From Diplonema papillatum (lineage: Eukaryota; Euglenozoa; Diplonemea; Diplonemida; Diplonemidae): a stretch of DNA of 64,000 nt. The notes beneath the pieces were generated by a model. It did no database searches. It was not told where the DNA came from and saw nothing but the letters and a program-made list of their open reading frames with translations. Below are positions 41,286 to 52,340 of this stretch, one piece after another. Where the stretch lies: positions 248,001 to 312,000 of the forward strand of contig JAPJBO010000153.1 of the NCBI GenBank assembly GCA_030068145.1, written 5' to 3'. Numbering within the stretch: position 1 is the stretch's first letter; each line of letters opens with the position of its first letter. Made by a program: the position numbers and the translations under genes.

Positions 41286-41960
41286 ACTGCGTAGACAGAG
41301 GCGCACAAAGGCACTCAGAGGCCCAACAAATGCATATTAGTTGGCACCTAGCCAGGCACAAAGGCACTCAGAGGCCCAACAAATGCATATTAGTTGGCAC
41401 CTAGCCAGGCATCAGAGGCGCACAAAGGCACTCAGAGGCCCAACAAATGCATATTAGTTGGCACCTAGCCAGGCATCAGAGGCGCACAAAGGCACTCAGA
41501 GGGCCAACAAATGCATATTTGTTGGCACCTAGCCAGGCATCAGGGGCGCACAAAGGTACTCGCTGAGGTGCATTCAGGCGGTGGCGCTGGATACCGGGAA
41601 GACTCACACAAATGCTACATGCACGGTGAACACAGCAACTTTTGCTCGAGCTAAAGTCCGGCCTCAAGTGCGGGTGTGACCACACCCGGAAATAGGGTGT
41701 GAAATATATAAGCATGCATCGGAGGCGCGCAAAGGTTCGGAAGTGCGCGTCAGGTACCTAGGCATGCACTTGAGGTCCACAAAAGTTACATTAGACACCT
41801 AAGCATGCATTGGAGGCGCGCAAAGGTTCGGAAGTGCGCGTCAGGTACCTAGGCATGCCCTTGAGGTCCACAAAAGCTGCATTAGACACCTAAGCATGCA
41901 TCGGAGGCGCACAAAGGGGCGCACTAAGGCTCGGAAGTGCGGCATCTATCACCTAAGCAT
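41286..41960. repeat. Two adjacent short-period arrays
   Basis: 41286-41570: about four units of 65 bp around GCCCAACAAATGCATATTAG then TTGGCACCTAGCCAGGCA. 41700-41960: about 2.5 units of 106 bp around GCGCGTCAGGTACCTAGGCA. Both share GAGGCGC and CACCTA motifs, and a piece of the 4090-4216 element (41641-41712) lies between them. Confidence 0.85.
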
Positions 41961-42060
41961 CACCTGAGGCGCATGCTTAGGTGGTGCATGAAGGCGCACT
42001 CCGGCGGCGCAAGAAGGTTTCAGCGGGGGGGAGCATCATTCCCGCCCAGCTTTACACTAG

Positions 42061-43749
42061 CTACCACAGCCGCTTCGAAACGTGCCGGGAAGACTGCATC
42101 GCCCTGTTGAGGCCCACGGAGCGGAGCGCGGTTTCCGACTCCTTCGGGGTGCCCGGGGCCGCGGCGCGACCCGACGGCGGCGAGAAGCAGTTGAGTAGCA
42201 GCTGCTTCTTGGCGACGAACGCGCCCCGCTGGCTCGCCGACCGGAGGTAGCTGTTGGACCGCAGCCCGGCCGGACTGCCGCCCGCGCCGCCGGCCGCAGC
42301 CCGCGGCTTCGCCGCCTGTCCGCCCACGAACCCGCCGGAGCTCGAGCTGTTGCTGAAGGAGTTGCTGTTGGTGTTCGTCGCCGGGTTGGACTGCGAGTCG
42401 GCCCGGCTCGCGGCGGCCCCGTCGGGCCGCCGGGGAGACGAAACGCGCGGGGCTGCTGACCTCGAAGGGGTCGGCTGCACGATGCCTGCCTTGCGGCCCG
42501 TGTTCGGCTGCGCCGCCGGGGATGTGTGCGGATTCGGATTCGGATTCGGATTCGCCGCGTTGGAGGTGGCCCTGGGGCTGCCAGGGTGCGGGGCGGTGGG
42601 GAGCCTGCGGACGGGGGTCCCCGGCGATTCGGGCCTGCCTGAGACAAAGGGCTTCCGGCGCATGCAGTGCAGCGCGGCGCCTGGCGCCGGGCGGACGAGC
42701 CGCGCCGAGGCGGCGGAGTCCTCGCGCGCGAAGTCGACCGAAACCCGCGGCGAAAACCGCGGAGACGACACCTCGCGGCCGATGCCCTGCGACGACAGCC
42801 GCGCCCGCGCCGACAGGCTGCCCAGCAGCGGCGGCGGCGTCGCGGCCGCGGCCACGCCGCCGCCGCTTGCGCCCCGCCGGATCGGTGTCCCGGCGGAGGC
42901 AGACCCATGGCTGGCCGTCCGCCGCGCCGACGGCGGTGACGCGGCCGGCGCCCGCCTCGTGCCGATCCGCCGGCGCGCCGAAGGCGGCGACACCAGCGTC
43001 CGCGGAGACGCCAGCACACCGCCGCCCGCGCTCCCGCCCGACCGCTCCCGCGCGAGCGCGCCGCTGGAGCCCCGCTGCCGCGCGCTTTCCGGCACCTCTA
43101 CTGACTGCTGGCACTGCGGAAGGTGCTGCTGCTGCTGGTGGAACTGCTGGTGCAAATCGTTGACCCGGGACGGTTCGTCCCGGCTCCGGAGGGACGAGTC
43201 CCAGGAGAGGGAGTCGGAGTCGTCGTAGTCGAGCATCAAGTAGTTGTCGGCGGTCGGTTCCGCCGAGTTGAAGACGTCGTCTGAGTTCACGTCGTCGCCG
43301 CCGTGATGCTGCGGAGGCGGCGCGGACTGGTGGGTGCTGCGGTGTGTGCTGTAGGAGTGGGTGCCTTTTGAGTGCCTGGACGGCGCCGGTTCGTAGTCCC
43401 AAACCGTGAAGCTTTCTGAAGGGACCGTCAGGCGGTCGATGACGATGCTCGGATCCCGCACGATGGGCTCGATGTGGTACGGATGCGGCGGCGTGTGCGC
43501 CCTCTCCTCCGGCAGCTTCAACGCCGGGGGACCCTCGTCCTCGCGGCTGGTTCCCGGCTCCGCGAGGGAGCTGATGACGGGCGTCGACGACCCGTACGCG
43601 CTGGCGACCCAGCCGTTGTCCTTCAGCAGGATGAAGCTCTGCAGGCCTTCTTCTTCGGTGACCATGATCACCGGCGGGTCGTGCGCCTCCGACATCAAAC
43701 TGTCTGTGTCCGTATCCCAGAGGCTTCCCTCTTCCTCAGCCATGGTCAT
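42061..43749 (-). CDS. Low-complexity protein with conserved-looking ends
   Basis: 562 codons from ATG 43749 to TAG 42061, apparently a complete single exon. The ATG directly follows a pyrimidine-rich stretch ending GTCCGAG, which could be a trans-splice acceptor. Residues 1-90 are acidic and ordered (LWDTDTDSLMSEA, LQSFILLKDNGWVASAY). The middle (about 190-490) is Ser/Pro/Ala/Arg-rich with Q- and N-rich tracts (QQFHQQQQH, NPNPNPNPHT). The last 50 residues are again ordered: KKQLLLNCFSPPSG, then KESETALRSVGLNRAMQSSR. The layout suggests a phosphorylated scaffold with short binding modules at both ends. No family recognised. No broken copy of this gene was found here. Confidence 0.7.
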   Translation of the reverse strand: MTMAEEEGSLWDTDTDSLMSEAHDPPVIMVTEEEGLQSFILLKDNGWVASAYGSSTPVISSLAEPGTSREDEGPPALKLPEERAHTPPHPYHIEPIVRDPSIVIDRLTVPSESFTVWDYEPAPSRHSKGTHSYSTHRSTHQSAPPPQHHGGDDVNSDDVFNSAEPTADNYLMLDYDDSDSLSWDSSLRSRDEPSRVNDLHQQFHQQQQHLPQCQQSVEVPESARQRGSSGALARERSGGSAGGGVLASPRTLVSPPSARRRIGTRRAPAASPPSARRTASHGSASAGTPIRRGASGGGVAAAATPPPLLGSLSARARLSSQGIGREVSSPRFSPRVSVDFAREDSAASARLVRPAPGAALHCMRRKPFVSGRPESPGTPVRRLPTAPHPGSPRATSNAANPNPNPNPHTSPAAQPNTGRKAGIVQPTPSRSAAPRVSSPRRPDGAAASRADSQSNPATNTNSNSFSNSSSSGGFVGGQAAKPRAAAGGAGGSPAGLRSNSYLRSASQRGAFVAKKQLLLNCFSPPSGRAAAPGTPKESETALRSVGLNRAMQSSRHVSKRLW

Positions 43750-45058
43750 CTCGGACAGAACCCGGGGACGAAAAGAGCGGGGGGGATGGCCAGACACAAG
43801 ACTGCTTTCTGCGGGGTCACGCTCCCGAGGAGGGCTGGGATGCCTCCTTGCCTTGCTTCCTTGTTTTCTTTCGTTTGTTTAGAGTTAAAGTTTTTTTGTT
43901 GGATGGGGGGGTGTCGCTCGGGTTTCCTCTTTTGCCGAGCGGTGTGTTCCCTGTAGTGTGTCATCTTGCTAAACGGAGGCCGCAACAACGATGGGCTGAC
44001 AAATGCAGTCGTGCGGATGCCCGCGTGGCGGATTTGCGTTCAGGCCCGGGAGCTAGCCTGGTCAAGGTACGTAGAAGAGCCGTCAGAGTTACTTGTTACT
44101 CGTCGATGGGATTGAGATGGCAAATAGTCGTCGTGATGTGCGGTTTGTGGATACGTTTACGGGTGACAACGCTGATTTTGACGCGGTGTCGTTCATTATT
44201 TCTGCCGGCAGCAAACACATCTGACGTCTCGAGCGTATTCCTCTCATTCAGAACCAGTTTTCAGCAGTTGCTATTGCAGGCCAAGAAGGCACCGATACTG
44301 CTGGTAACAAGATGACCAAGTCTATCTTGGAACACCGAATGCCGCTGTCAATGACAGTGTACCCCGCTGGGCAACGGTCTGTCAGGTCCATCTGGATTCC
44401 CTGGAGCTGCATAACACGGTACACCACGGTCTATCAGCAGGGGACGGCCCGGCTTCACGAGTATCTGATGGGCGAGAGACGGAGAGGAAGAATTGGAGGG
44501 CAACGGAACCAACCCCCGGGCAGGAGTACGTCGCGTCGCGTAGTTTACAAAGCGAGGTGCGGAAGCTAGACTTGTGCCTCGATGCCTTGCGACAGAGGTA
44601 CTACCCCACCTGACAGCTTGATTGGGGCGAGCGGGGGTCCAGTGCATCAACGCAGAGGACTGCGAACGATGATCGGTGAAAATGTATGCAGCCTGCGGGG
44701 AATCGGCTGCCACTGGAGTCAGCAACCATATGCCTTCTGTTCCGGTTCAACCACGCGCGACCGTTGATCGAGCGGTACGCGTGACTCCGTCGCTTTGGTC
44801 CATCGTCTGAAGCACTCTTTCTTACATGGCGCTGTTCGCTGCAGTTCCGCGAAAGCGCATTCGAATCGATGAGAAGAGTGGCCAGCAGCATCGTGGTTGA
44901 AGGTAGAGGTCGGCGTCAACGGAACAAAAACGAGCACCTCGATGCGCGGCTTGGGGTCGGCAAGGTGCAAGACTGTTCGAGACTCGCTGTGTGCACGGCG
45001 ACAATGAGAGATGGGCGGATCGCGTGCAAACGCGCACGAAACCCGTGGGTTGTTGCAG
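43750..45058. other. Intergenic, nothing recognised
   Basis: No repeat family of this window and no convincing ORF. The spacer between two same-strand genes is the least repetitive large non-coding stretch here. If transcripts are polycistronic, processing signals of both genes should lie within it. Confidence 0.5.
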
Positions 45059-48000
45059 TCAGCATCGCAGGGCGAAACGCGGCATGGTCTTGAAGGACGG
45101 GTCGCACTCTGCCAGCAGGCGGTACGCGGCCAGAATGTCGCCGCAGTACTCCGGGTCTAGGCGGCTTACGGTGCGGAGGATCCGGTACAGCGATTCGTAG
45201 TCGCGGGCCAGGGCGGGCGCGAGGCACGAGCGGAAGAAGGAAAGGAGGGACAGGGAAAGCGCCGATTTCGAAGCGCCCGGCCCGCCCGAGGCCAGCGCCG
45301 CCGTGGCCGCGCGCCGGACGGCGACGAAGTCCGCGGGACGGTCGTCGAGCGGGTGGAGCGGGACGGACGGCGGCTGCAGAGACGCCAGGCCCAGGCCGCG
45401 CATCAACCGCTGGTACGAAGCTTCGGAAAGGGAAACGTGCGCCGAGCTACTCGGCGCCCGCCCCGGGCTTTCGCCCTCCGACTCGCTCGAGCAACCCTGC
45501 GACGGAGGCACCGACACAGTCCCGACGGCGGCTAGACCGGCCACCGCGATGGCACCTGCGCTGGCCCACGAGTGCGAGCCTACCAGTGCACGCAAGGCTT
45601 CCAACGCCATGCCCCGTATCCCCTCGAATGACCCAACAGCATCGCGCGGGGCGGATACCGCGGACGCGGAATCCGACGCGAGAGACCGCAACTTGACGGA
45701 CACGCTGGTGGCTGCCAGATGGACGAGGTCAAGGAGGAGGCTCAGCTGCAGACTGAGCGGCACCGCGACGCTGCAGTTTAAGCAGATCCGTCCCGAGGCG
45801 GGTGTCGCGCGCAGGGGGTCAACGAGGAGTCCGCTCAGGAACGAAGGGTTCGTCGCGCACGGCCGGTCCACCCGCACCCCCCGCTCCACCTCCGCTTCGA
45901 CCATGGAGAGCACCGCCGCGACCGCTTCGGCCCGCGACGGCTGCCCCAAGACGCAGCCGTACTCGCTGAGCACGCGCCGAAGCACGTCGGCGGTCAACCC
46001 GTCTTCCCGCGGGAACGGCACCCCCCGCGCCCGGCCGCGCCAGAAGGCCGGAAACTCCCCCGGCGCAGCACCATCCTCCGGCGACGCTTCGCTCAAAAAC
46101 ACGAAGGTGGCCGCGGGGGAAGAAAGCGTGGGACGCGGGGAAAAAGAGGCTCTCTTGCTTTTCACGCGCCGCGCGGGGATCCTCTGGGAACCTCCGCTTC
46201 CCGACCCGTCTGCTTCGTCGCCGCGCGGGCGCTGGGTGAGGAGCTGCGAAGCGTCGTCCTCTTCGTCGTCGTACAAGTCAAGGAGGTCGTCCACCCGGTC
46301 CGCCTTCAGCGCCGCTTCCGCTGCGCCGCGTGCGATCAATTCGGGCCCCAAGCCGCGAAGCATCCGCTCAGCTCGTTCGCCGGAGAGGCTCCCTGAATTG
46401 AAGGCATCGCGGATTGCCACAAGCCTGTCTCTCGTACTGTAACATGGTTTAACTTGAGCGGCGGCCTCTGCAAGACACCCCTCACCGGCGTCGTTCTTGA
46501 GCAACGCAGTGCGGCCAGCCCCCGGGAAACCACCTCTCCCCAACACGGGAATGCGCCGGGGGTTATCCACTTCGGCGTGTGGGTCCTGCGTGAGCGGTGA
46601 GCGAGGTTGCCCTACTCCGCCGGCACCGTTCTCGTTTAAAGACGTGCGAGCGCCAGGGTCCACCCCCGTCCCGAGTGCGTGAAGGGGCACGGTAGTGAAC
46701 GAGCGCGGCTGCGCTTCCGCGTTCATCCGGACTCCCCCCGCGGTGGTGGTGGACCGATCCACCAGCGCCGATTGGCGAAGACCAGCTGCCTCGTCTGCGT
46801 CTTCAGCGCCCGGGAGCTGTGCGGGGGGCAGGGTGTGGGTTCGGCGCAGGGCACCGCCGCCGGCACCGGGTGTTACTGGCCGCGTGTGGGCGGGGATATG
46901 CGCTGCGAGGACCGATCCCAGCGGGGTGGTGTGCACACCGACGCGGAATTGCGGCGAAACGCCGCCCGGCGGGATGATGTGGCGCCGTACGAAAGGCTCC
47001 ACGACGGCGACCCAGCTTCTTCTCCGCCGCCCGCGGCTCTCGCGCGCCGCAGCCGCCGTCCGGCACACGACGGCACGGGGCAACTCGAAGCAGACCGCGT
47101 TCCAACGCGCCACCACCAGCCGCTCCACACCCGCCCCCAGCACCCTGGCCACCAGCGCGCCGACGCAGCGCCTCGCTGCCTCCCAGTCCACGCCGCCGCG
47201 GCGGCAGCAGCGGCACGCTTCGGCCCCCGGTGCCTCGGGGCTCCCGCGGGGGTCGTCTCCTCCAGGCACGCGTCGTCCAACGAGCGCGGACAGCGTGTGT
47301 TCAACTGTGGGCCCCGGGGGGTCGACCGCGCAGGCGCCGTTCGCCTTGGGGGGCAGCGGCCGCAGCGGGCTGCTGCTGCTGCTGCTGCAGCTGCTGCTGC
47401 CACCAGCGGTAGACTCGCCGGGATCCTCAGCGGCAGAGGTAGCGTCGGCGGTGCCCGCGGACGATTCGAACACGTGGTGGGAAGACTCCGAGGTGTCCGA
47501 CCAGTCGCACTCCTCTTCCCAGGGGTGGGCGGCCCTGCGGCCGGTGAGGCGGGCCTCGCCGGCGCCCCCTGGCTGTCTCTTAAGCCCCGCGCGGCGGCCA
47601 GGAGCGCCAGTCACACCACGGTGAACGTGCTCCGGATCACGGTTTGCCGAAGCATCCGAGCCCGAGCGGTGTCGCTGTTCCACCGTGTCAAGTGCGGCGT
47701 CCTTTCCCGGGAATATGAACAAACCCGTGTCTTGTTGGCTGTGTCCGTCGCTGGAGTCATTGACCGCACCGCCACGGTGAACGTGTTCCGGATCACGGTT
47801 TGCCGAAGCATCCGAGCCCGAGTGGTGTCCCTGTTCCACGTCCTTCCCCGGGAATACGAGCAAACCCGTGTCTTGTTGACTGGGGCCGCCGCCGGAGTCG
47901 TTGTCGGATGCCGCCACGCTCTCCGCGTCCGCGGAACTGCAGCGGCGGCGGTCGGCACGTATCGCGTAGCGTTGCGCCTTGACCGGGATGCGGCTGGACA

Positions 48001-48415
48001 CACGAAGCGCACAATGCCTCGGGTCCTGCCCCGCAGCTTCCCGCGTCGGAGGGAACCCCGCCGGGTGTATTTGGCGCCCGCCACGGTGAACACGCCCCGG
48101 ATCCCGGTACGCAACCGAAGCATCCGAGCCCGTGCTCCCTCCCGCGCCAGCCGCGGCGTCCCCCCCCGGGAACAACCCCGCGCCTTGCTGGCTGGAGCCG
48201 TCGCCGTGCCACGCCGCCGACGAGGCCCATCGGGCGTCCTCCCACGCCACCGGCGGAGTGCTCACGCCCGCCGACCCCCGTGCCCTGTTAGCGGCGCACC
48301 GGCGCCGCTTCCTCCCGCCCCTGGAGCCGTCGCTTTCCTCCCCCTCATCGCGGGGAGGCCCGCCGCGGTACTCGACTATGACGTGCACAACCACATGTGA
48401 CGGGCCATCTGACAT
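45059..48415 (-). CDS. Large uncharacterised protein with N-terminal repeats
   Basis: 1118 codons, ATG 48415 to TGA 45059, one exon, very GC-rich. Residues about 65-270 hold three imperfect repeats of 40-48 residues (S-Q-Q-D-T-G-L-x-x-F-P-G-K-D, then GSDASANRDPEHVHRGG). 270-400 is acidic and Ser-rich. 400-520 looks folded (ARRCVGALVARVLGAGVERL, VEPFVRRHIIPPGG). About 650-730 has a helical stretch (STRDRLVAIRDAFNSGSLSG) and an acidic patch. 820-1118 is helical and may be an armadillo- or HEAT-like C-terminal domain (LYRILRTVSRLDPEYCGDIL near the end). Function unknown. Two fragments of its N-terminal repeats lie upstream. Confidence 0.75.
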   Translation of the reverse strand: MSDGPSHVVVHVIVEYRGGPPRDEGEESDGSRGGRKRRRCAANRARGSAGVSTPPVAWEDARWASSAAWHGDGSSQQGAGLFPGGDAAAGAGGSTGSDASVAYRDPGRVHRGGRQIHPAGFPPTREAAGQDPRHCALRVSSRIPVKAQRYAIRADRRRCSSADAESVAASDNDSGGGPSQQDTGLLVFPGKDVEQGHHSGSDASANRDPEHVHRGGAVNDSSDGHSQQDTGLFIFPGKDAALDTVEQRHRSGSDASANRDPEHVHRGVTGAPGRRAGLKRQPGGAGEARLTGRRAAHPWEEECDWSDTSESSHHVFESSAGTADATSAAEDPGESTAGGSSSCSSSSSSPLRPLPPKANGACAVDPPGPTVEHTLSALVGRRVPGGDDPRGSPEAPGAEACRCCRRGGVDWEAARRCVGALVARVLGAGVERLVVARWNAVCFELPRAVVCRTAAAARESRGRRRRSWVAVVEPFVRRHIIPPGGVSPQFRVGVHTTPLGSVLAAHIPAHTRPVTPGAGGGALRRTHTLPPAQLPGAEDADEAAGLRQSALVDRSTTTAGGVRMNAEAQPRSFTTVPLHALGTGVDPGARTSLNENGAGGVGQPRSPLTQDPHAEVDNPRRIPVLGRGGFPGAGRTALLKNDAGEGCLAEAAAQVKPCYSTRDRLVAIRDAFNSGSLSGERAERMLRGLGPELIARGAAEAALKADRVDDLLDLYDDEEDDASQLLTQRPRGDEADGSGSGGSQRIPARRVKSKRASFSPRPTLSSPAATFVFLSEASPEDGAAPGEFPAFWRGRARGVPFPREDGLTADVLRRVLSEYGCVLGQPSRAEAVAAVLSMVEAEVERGVRVDRPCATNPSFLSGLLVDPLRATPASGRICLNCSVAVPLSLQLSLLLDLVHLAATSVSVKLRSLASDSASAVSAPRDAVGSFEGIRGMALEALRALVGSHSWASAGAIAVAGLAAVGTVSVPPSQGCSSESEGESPGRAPSSSAHVSLSEASYQRLMRGLGLASLQPPSVPLHPLDDRPADFVAVRRAATAALASGGPGASKSALSLSLLSFFRSCLAPALARDYESLYRILRTVSRLDPEYCGDILAAYRLLAECDPSFKTMPRFALRC

Positions 48416-48539
48416 GCACCAGGGGGTATTGGATTATCTGCGTTTTGTGTTTCTCTGGGGGTGGGCGTTTGGAAGGTGTCGGAAGGACTCGCCTGCGGGT
48501 GAGTGAACGTGATACCCACTCATTCCTCGAAAAAGTGTC

Positions 48540-48722
48540 ACAAAAAAGACAGGCGCTTCGTTTTGTTTGTGCGTGCCGGTTGATCGTTTTCCCACTTGTA
48601 TTTACCCTGTGTGTATTCAGGTAATGAATTCTGATCAACCACCAAAACACGCTGCCTACGTCTTTTTAGCCTGCACAATACATTGAAGGGCAACCCACAA
48701 GATTGTTAGTACTAAAAAAAAC
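48540..48722. repeat. Family F, most complete copy
   Basis: TTTGTGCGTGCCGGTTGATC to GCAACCCACAAGATTGTTAG, about 180 bp. Other copies: 63540-63730, 49965-50095 (internally deleted), 13752-13870 (inverted) and 5395-5645 (split). Confidence 0.87.
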
Positions 48723-48737
48723 GACCTTTTCTCAGCA

Positions 48738-48845
48738 GGATGCCCCCCGCCACGGTGAACACGCCCCGGATCACGGTTTGCGTCCGAAGCATCCGAGCTC
48801 GTGCTCTCTCCCGCGCCAGCGACTGGCTCCCCCGGGAGCAGTGTT
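48738..48845 (-). pseudogene. Echo of the 1118-residue gene, part 2
   Basis: Matches 48068-48165 of the gene (reverse complement of GCCACGGTGAACACGCCCCG and CGAAGCATCCGAGC), encoding a fourth GSDAS...DPGRVHRGG-type unit with no start. A family F end lies 16 bp away. Confidence 0.88.
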
Positions 48846-49534
48846 TTCCAGGTCGATTTCGTGGAATTCTGGCCAAGACCGCGGCACTCCAACGTCTACA
48901 ACTTCGAAGCCATCTAAACTTTACACAGGTGCAGGTGTGACACCCGCAAAATGGACTGCACAGTTCACCCGGTGCTGGAGCACATCGTGTGATTGTGCCC
49001 TCAGAAATCCCACCAAAAAGCCCTGTATGTGACACCCAATATACCTTTTCTCCAACCAGCGTTTCTGACCCCCGAAACGCAGAAGCACGTAAGTCGGCCT
49101 TGGCCCCCTGGTGGTCGCTCACCAGCATCTACCAACCCGAATTCGTGTAAAAGTGCCGCCCGCTCTTGGCTAAGCAGTTTTTCAGCCCATCCCTCGAATG
49201 TGTGCGACAAGGGAGGGGGTGCACCCTCATTGGTGTTTCTACGCGGGAACATGCCTTTGAAGTGTGAACCTCACGAGACTAGACGATTTTTGGAAATCGT
49301 CAGTCGCTCTCATTGAAGATCCATTGACCAAACACCATCCAATTTCATCAAACCTTGCGATTCAACTCCAGAAGATATGCGATGCTTGTTCTCGGACCCA
49401 GAATTTCAAACAGAGCATCGATCGGGTTACTCAACAGAAAGAGTGCCAACACTACTCTTCCTGCACAATACTACATTCCCAACAACCAACTACATATTGT
49501 TATAAGCCGGCAGCCGTTTGCTTAACGGCTGATC

Positions 49535-49570
49535 GATGTGGTTCATGTACTTAAAAGTTCTCAGTGCTTG
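49535..49570 (-). repeat. Inverted family A end
   Basis: ATGTGGTTCATGTACTTAAA then AGTTCTC, the reverse complement of the family A terminus. It stands immediately before a captured gene fragment. 48846-49534 is otherwise unrecognised. Confidence 0.75.
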
Positions 49571-49582
49571 GTGTTGTTCCTG

Positions 49583-49690
49583 CTGCAGCTGCTCACAAGC
49601 CCGCGCCTTGCTGGCTGGGGCCGTCGCCGGAGCCGCGCCGCCGGCGAGGCTCCTCGGGCGTCCACCGGCGGAGTGCTCACGCACGTTAGT
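49583..49690 (-). pseudogene. Echo of the 1118-residue gene, part 1
   Basis: Matches 48170-48270 of the gene (GCGCCTTGCTGGCTGG, GTCGCCG, CCACCGGCGGAGTGCTCACG). In the gene these bases directly precede those copied at 48738-48845. In the echo the two parts keep their order but are about 740 bp apart. Confidence 0.82.
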
Positions 49691-49964
49691 GAATTTGACC
49701 GATGCTTCCAGAACAACCCTCACAGGAAACCGAAGCTTATATGAACGACGTTCTTTCGATGGTCGCAAGTTTGAGGGCACAATCCTCCCCCATTTCGACA
49801 TTCAGGCCGATCGTGTTTTTTTGTTTACGTTCCTTCAGCAAAGTGGCCCTAAGAGGCCGTCGGTCACGTTGTTGTCGTTTACTGATCATTTCTTATGAAT
49901 GCAGAACGCCACGGGCTTGCGGTAACCAGCTTCACATTTTCGACAACAGATCGCATTTGGTGTT

Positions 49965-50095
49965 TCGTTTTGTTTGTGCGTGCCGGTTGGTCACATGTTA
50001 AGGAATTAAGCACGCTGCCAACGTCTTACTAGCCTGCACAATACATTGAAGGGCAACCCGCAAGATTGTTAGTACTAAAAAAAAAAAGGCCGAGG
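49965..50095. repeat. Family F, deleted copy
   Basis: TTTGTGCGTGCCGGTTGGTC joined to ACACGCTGCCAACGTCTTAC and GCAACCCGCAAGATTGTTAG. The middle of the family is missing. 50096-50789 has no supported gene. Confidence 0.8.
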
Positions 50096-50789
50096 TAGCA
50101 AAGAACGCGTGTGTTTTTTTTTTTTTTTTTTTCTTTTTTTTCCTCTTTCCTTGCCTCTTCCGAAGGCGGTACAAGAACGTCTTTCTTTTGTTGGAATTGC
50201 TGTGGGGGAAGGGTCGGTGAAGAGTCTTGCTTCTCAAGTGAAAAGAAGGTGCTTCCCTCTAATAATGCACAAGCCGCGATTTTTTAATTGTATGGCTCTA
50301 ACCTATCTACGAACACGTGCTTGACGACGTGACAAGAAGCGGGGGGAGGCGCAGAAAATACTCGGAAGATCCGCCATCTATAAGAACGGGTGGGGATTAT
50401 GTTTTATTTTTTCTTTTGATGAAATTCCTCCTTTTTTTGCTTCTTTCTATTGCCGCCGGTGCTTTCTTCTGTGAAGGAGGGGACATGTTTGTCGCAGCGG
50501 GCTTTGCTCTGCCGTTTTCCTACAGTCGGTCGAGGCTTTCAGGTCCTTTCAGGGTCCCGGCCGTTTGGCGACACGGTTTGCAGGCGTTTTTATCAACCTA
50601 CACCGGTGTGGATCAACTTTCCTGGGGTTTCCGAATGTTTCTGGGTTCCCTGTGTGGTTGTGTCCTCGTCGAGCTGTTTTTTTGGGGCTGCGGTTTGGGG
50701 TTTTGATGTTTTTCCCACTAGAGCCAGCGACCGATTAGCGGCGTGCGGCCATTCAGCGGTGGGCGGCCAGAAGCTTGCGCCTTCATTGT

Positions 50790-51500
50790 TGCAGCAAAGC
50801 ACCTCGTACAGATCGCGTTTGTGGCACGCCCCCAGTCAGAGGTGGGCGGGCAGCCTTGCAACTGCGCATCTCTTTCTGCAAATTTACTTGGTGCGGTCTC
50901 AGGGAGCAAGGGTGATGACCGAGCGCTCTCGCCTGTGGGCAGCGTCTGTTCAACACACACTGGTGCTCGTCGTGGTCGCACTTTCGTACATTTGCGTTCG
51001 CAGGGTTTCAGCTTTGGGCGCTCGGATGCCGTCGGTGTTCATTGTTGCGCCGCCAGGTGAGCGGGCAGCCTGCAGTCCCACTCTCATCTTCCCGCAAACG
51101 TTGGTGCGGTCTCAGGCAGCAAGGATGATGACCGAGCGCTCTCGCCTGTGTGCAGCATCTGTTCAACACTGTTGCTCGTCGTGATCGCACTTTCGTACAT
51201 TCGCGTCCGCAGGGTTTCAGCTTTGAGCGCTCGGATGCCGTCGGTGTTCATTGTTGCGCCGCCAGGTGAGCGGGCAGCCTGCAGTCTCACTCTCATCTTC
51301 CCGCAAAAGTTGGTGCGGTCTCAGGGATCGAGGATGCCTCGCCCGTGCGCAGCGCAGGTTCAATCCATCGCCTGTCGTGATCGCATTTCGGATATCTGCG
51401 TCCGCAGGGCTTTAGCTTTTAGAGCCCGGATGCGATCGTTGTCAAGGGCAGTACCACCAGGCGAGGGCGTTGGTGCGAGGTCCGGTGTGACGGGAGACGC
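50790..51500. repeat. 211-bp tandem array
   Basis: About 3.5 units (GGTGCGGTCTCAGG landmark near 50890, 51101 and 51312), sharing GATGACCGAGCGCTCTCGCC and CGTCGGTGTTCATTGTTGCG. Long + frames across it are repeat-driven. Confidence 0.87.
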
Positions 51501-51799
51501 CTGCGTGTGTGAGTGCATGCTTGCAGCACCCCACTGAGGGAACTTGTGTACAGAGGAGGTGCGGAAGTGCACGTACGAACAACAAAGGCAGTGGGTTGTT
51601 TCTCCCAGCTGACCGCTGGAAAATTGCCCACCCTCCCTCTCCCCCAAAGTGACTTCTTACCGGGGTAGTTCTCCAACCTTGGTGAGACCTTTTCTTCCAT
51701 CTCGCAAGTATCAAGTATTTTACGAAGAAAGTGTAGGGTATGAAACCTCGTTGAGGGAAAGGGAAAACGGTCGCAGGGAGTAAGACACCGCAGGTTGGG

Positions 51800-52340
51800 T
51801 ATGAGAGCTTGAGGGACTAGTCCTTTATTCTTTTTCATTGCGGTGTTGTGGGCACCTCGTTCTTCGTCTCGGGGGTTCGCTCGTGACCGCAGACCAATCC
51901 ACAGTAAGAGCTCGGCAGGGGGTGGGTTGCTTGCATTGTTTCTCGCATCCTTCCTTCGTCAAATAGAAAAGGGGGAAAAACTTAGTTTAATGTTTAGGCA
52001 GGACACTGCCTCTCATGTTTGATGCTAGCATCAAGTCTTCTTCGAAGAGAGTGTAAAGTAGAAAAGGGAAAAAGGAAAAGGGTAAAGGGGTCACGGGGAG
52101 TGTAAGACTCCGCAGGTAGGGTATGAAACCTTGAGGGACTAGTCCTCTTTATTCTTTTTTCACCGCGGTGTTGTGTGCACCTCGTTCTTCGTCTCGGGTT
52201 TCGCTCGTGAACGCAGACCAATCCAGAGTTAGAGCTCATCAGTGGGTCCTTTGGATGGGGACTTTCGGTCCTGTTCCGGTGCTATCACAACTTTCTGGTT
52301 TCATTGTTCGTCGCATCCTTCCTTCGTCCACAGTAAGAGC
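51800..52340. repeat. ~320-bp tandem duplication
   Basis: Two units share CTTGAGGGACTAGTCCT, GTTGTGTGCACCTCGTTCTT and CAGTAAGAGCTCGGCAGGGG. A fragment recurs near 52740-52800. GGACTAGTCC palindromes also occur at 21440 and 21825. 52341-52786 holds a family C fragment at 52540-52590 and no gene. Confidence 0.78.

Noticed and set aside
46679..48400. Long plus-strand ORF of 573 codons
   Set aside because: It is antisense to the 1118-residue gene. Its Arg/Pro/Ala-rich composition is what GC-rich antisense frames give, and the minus frame has structured repeats and a clean start and stop.
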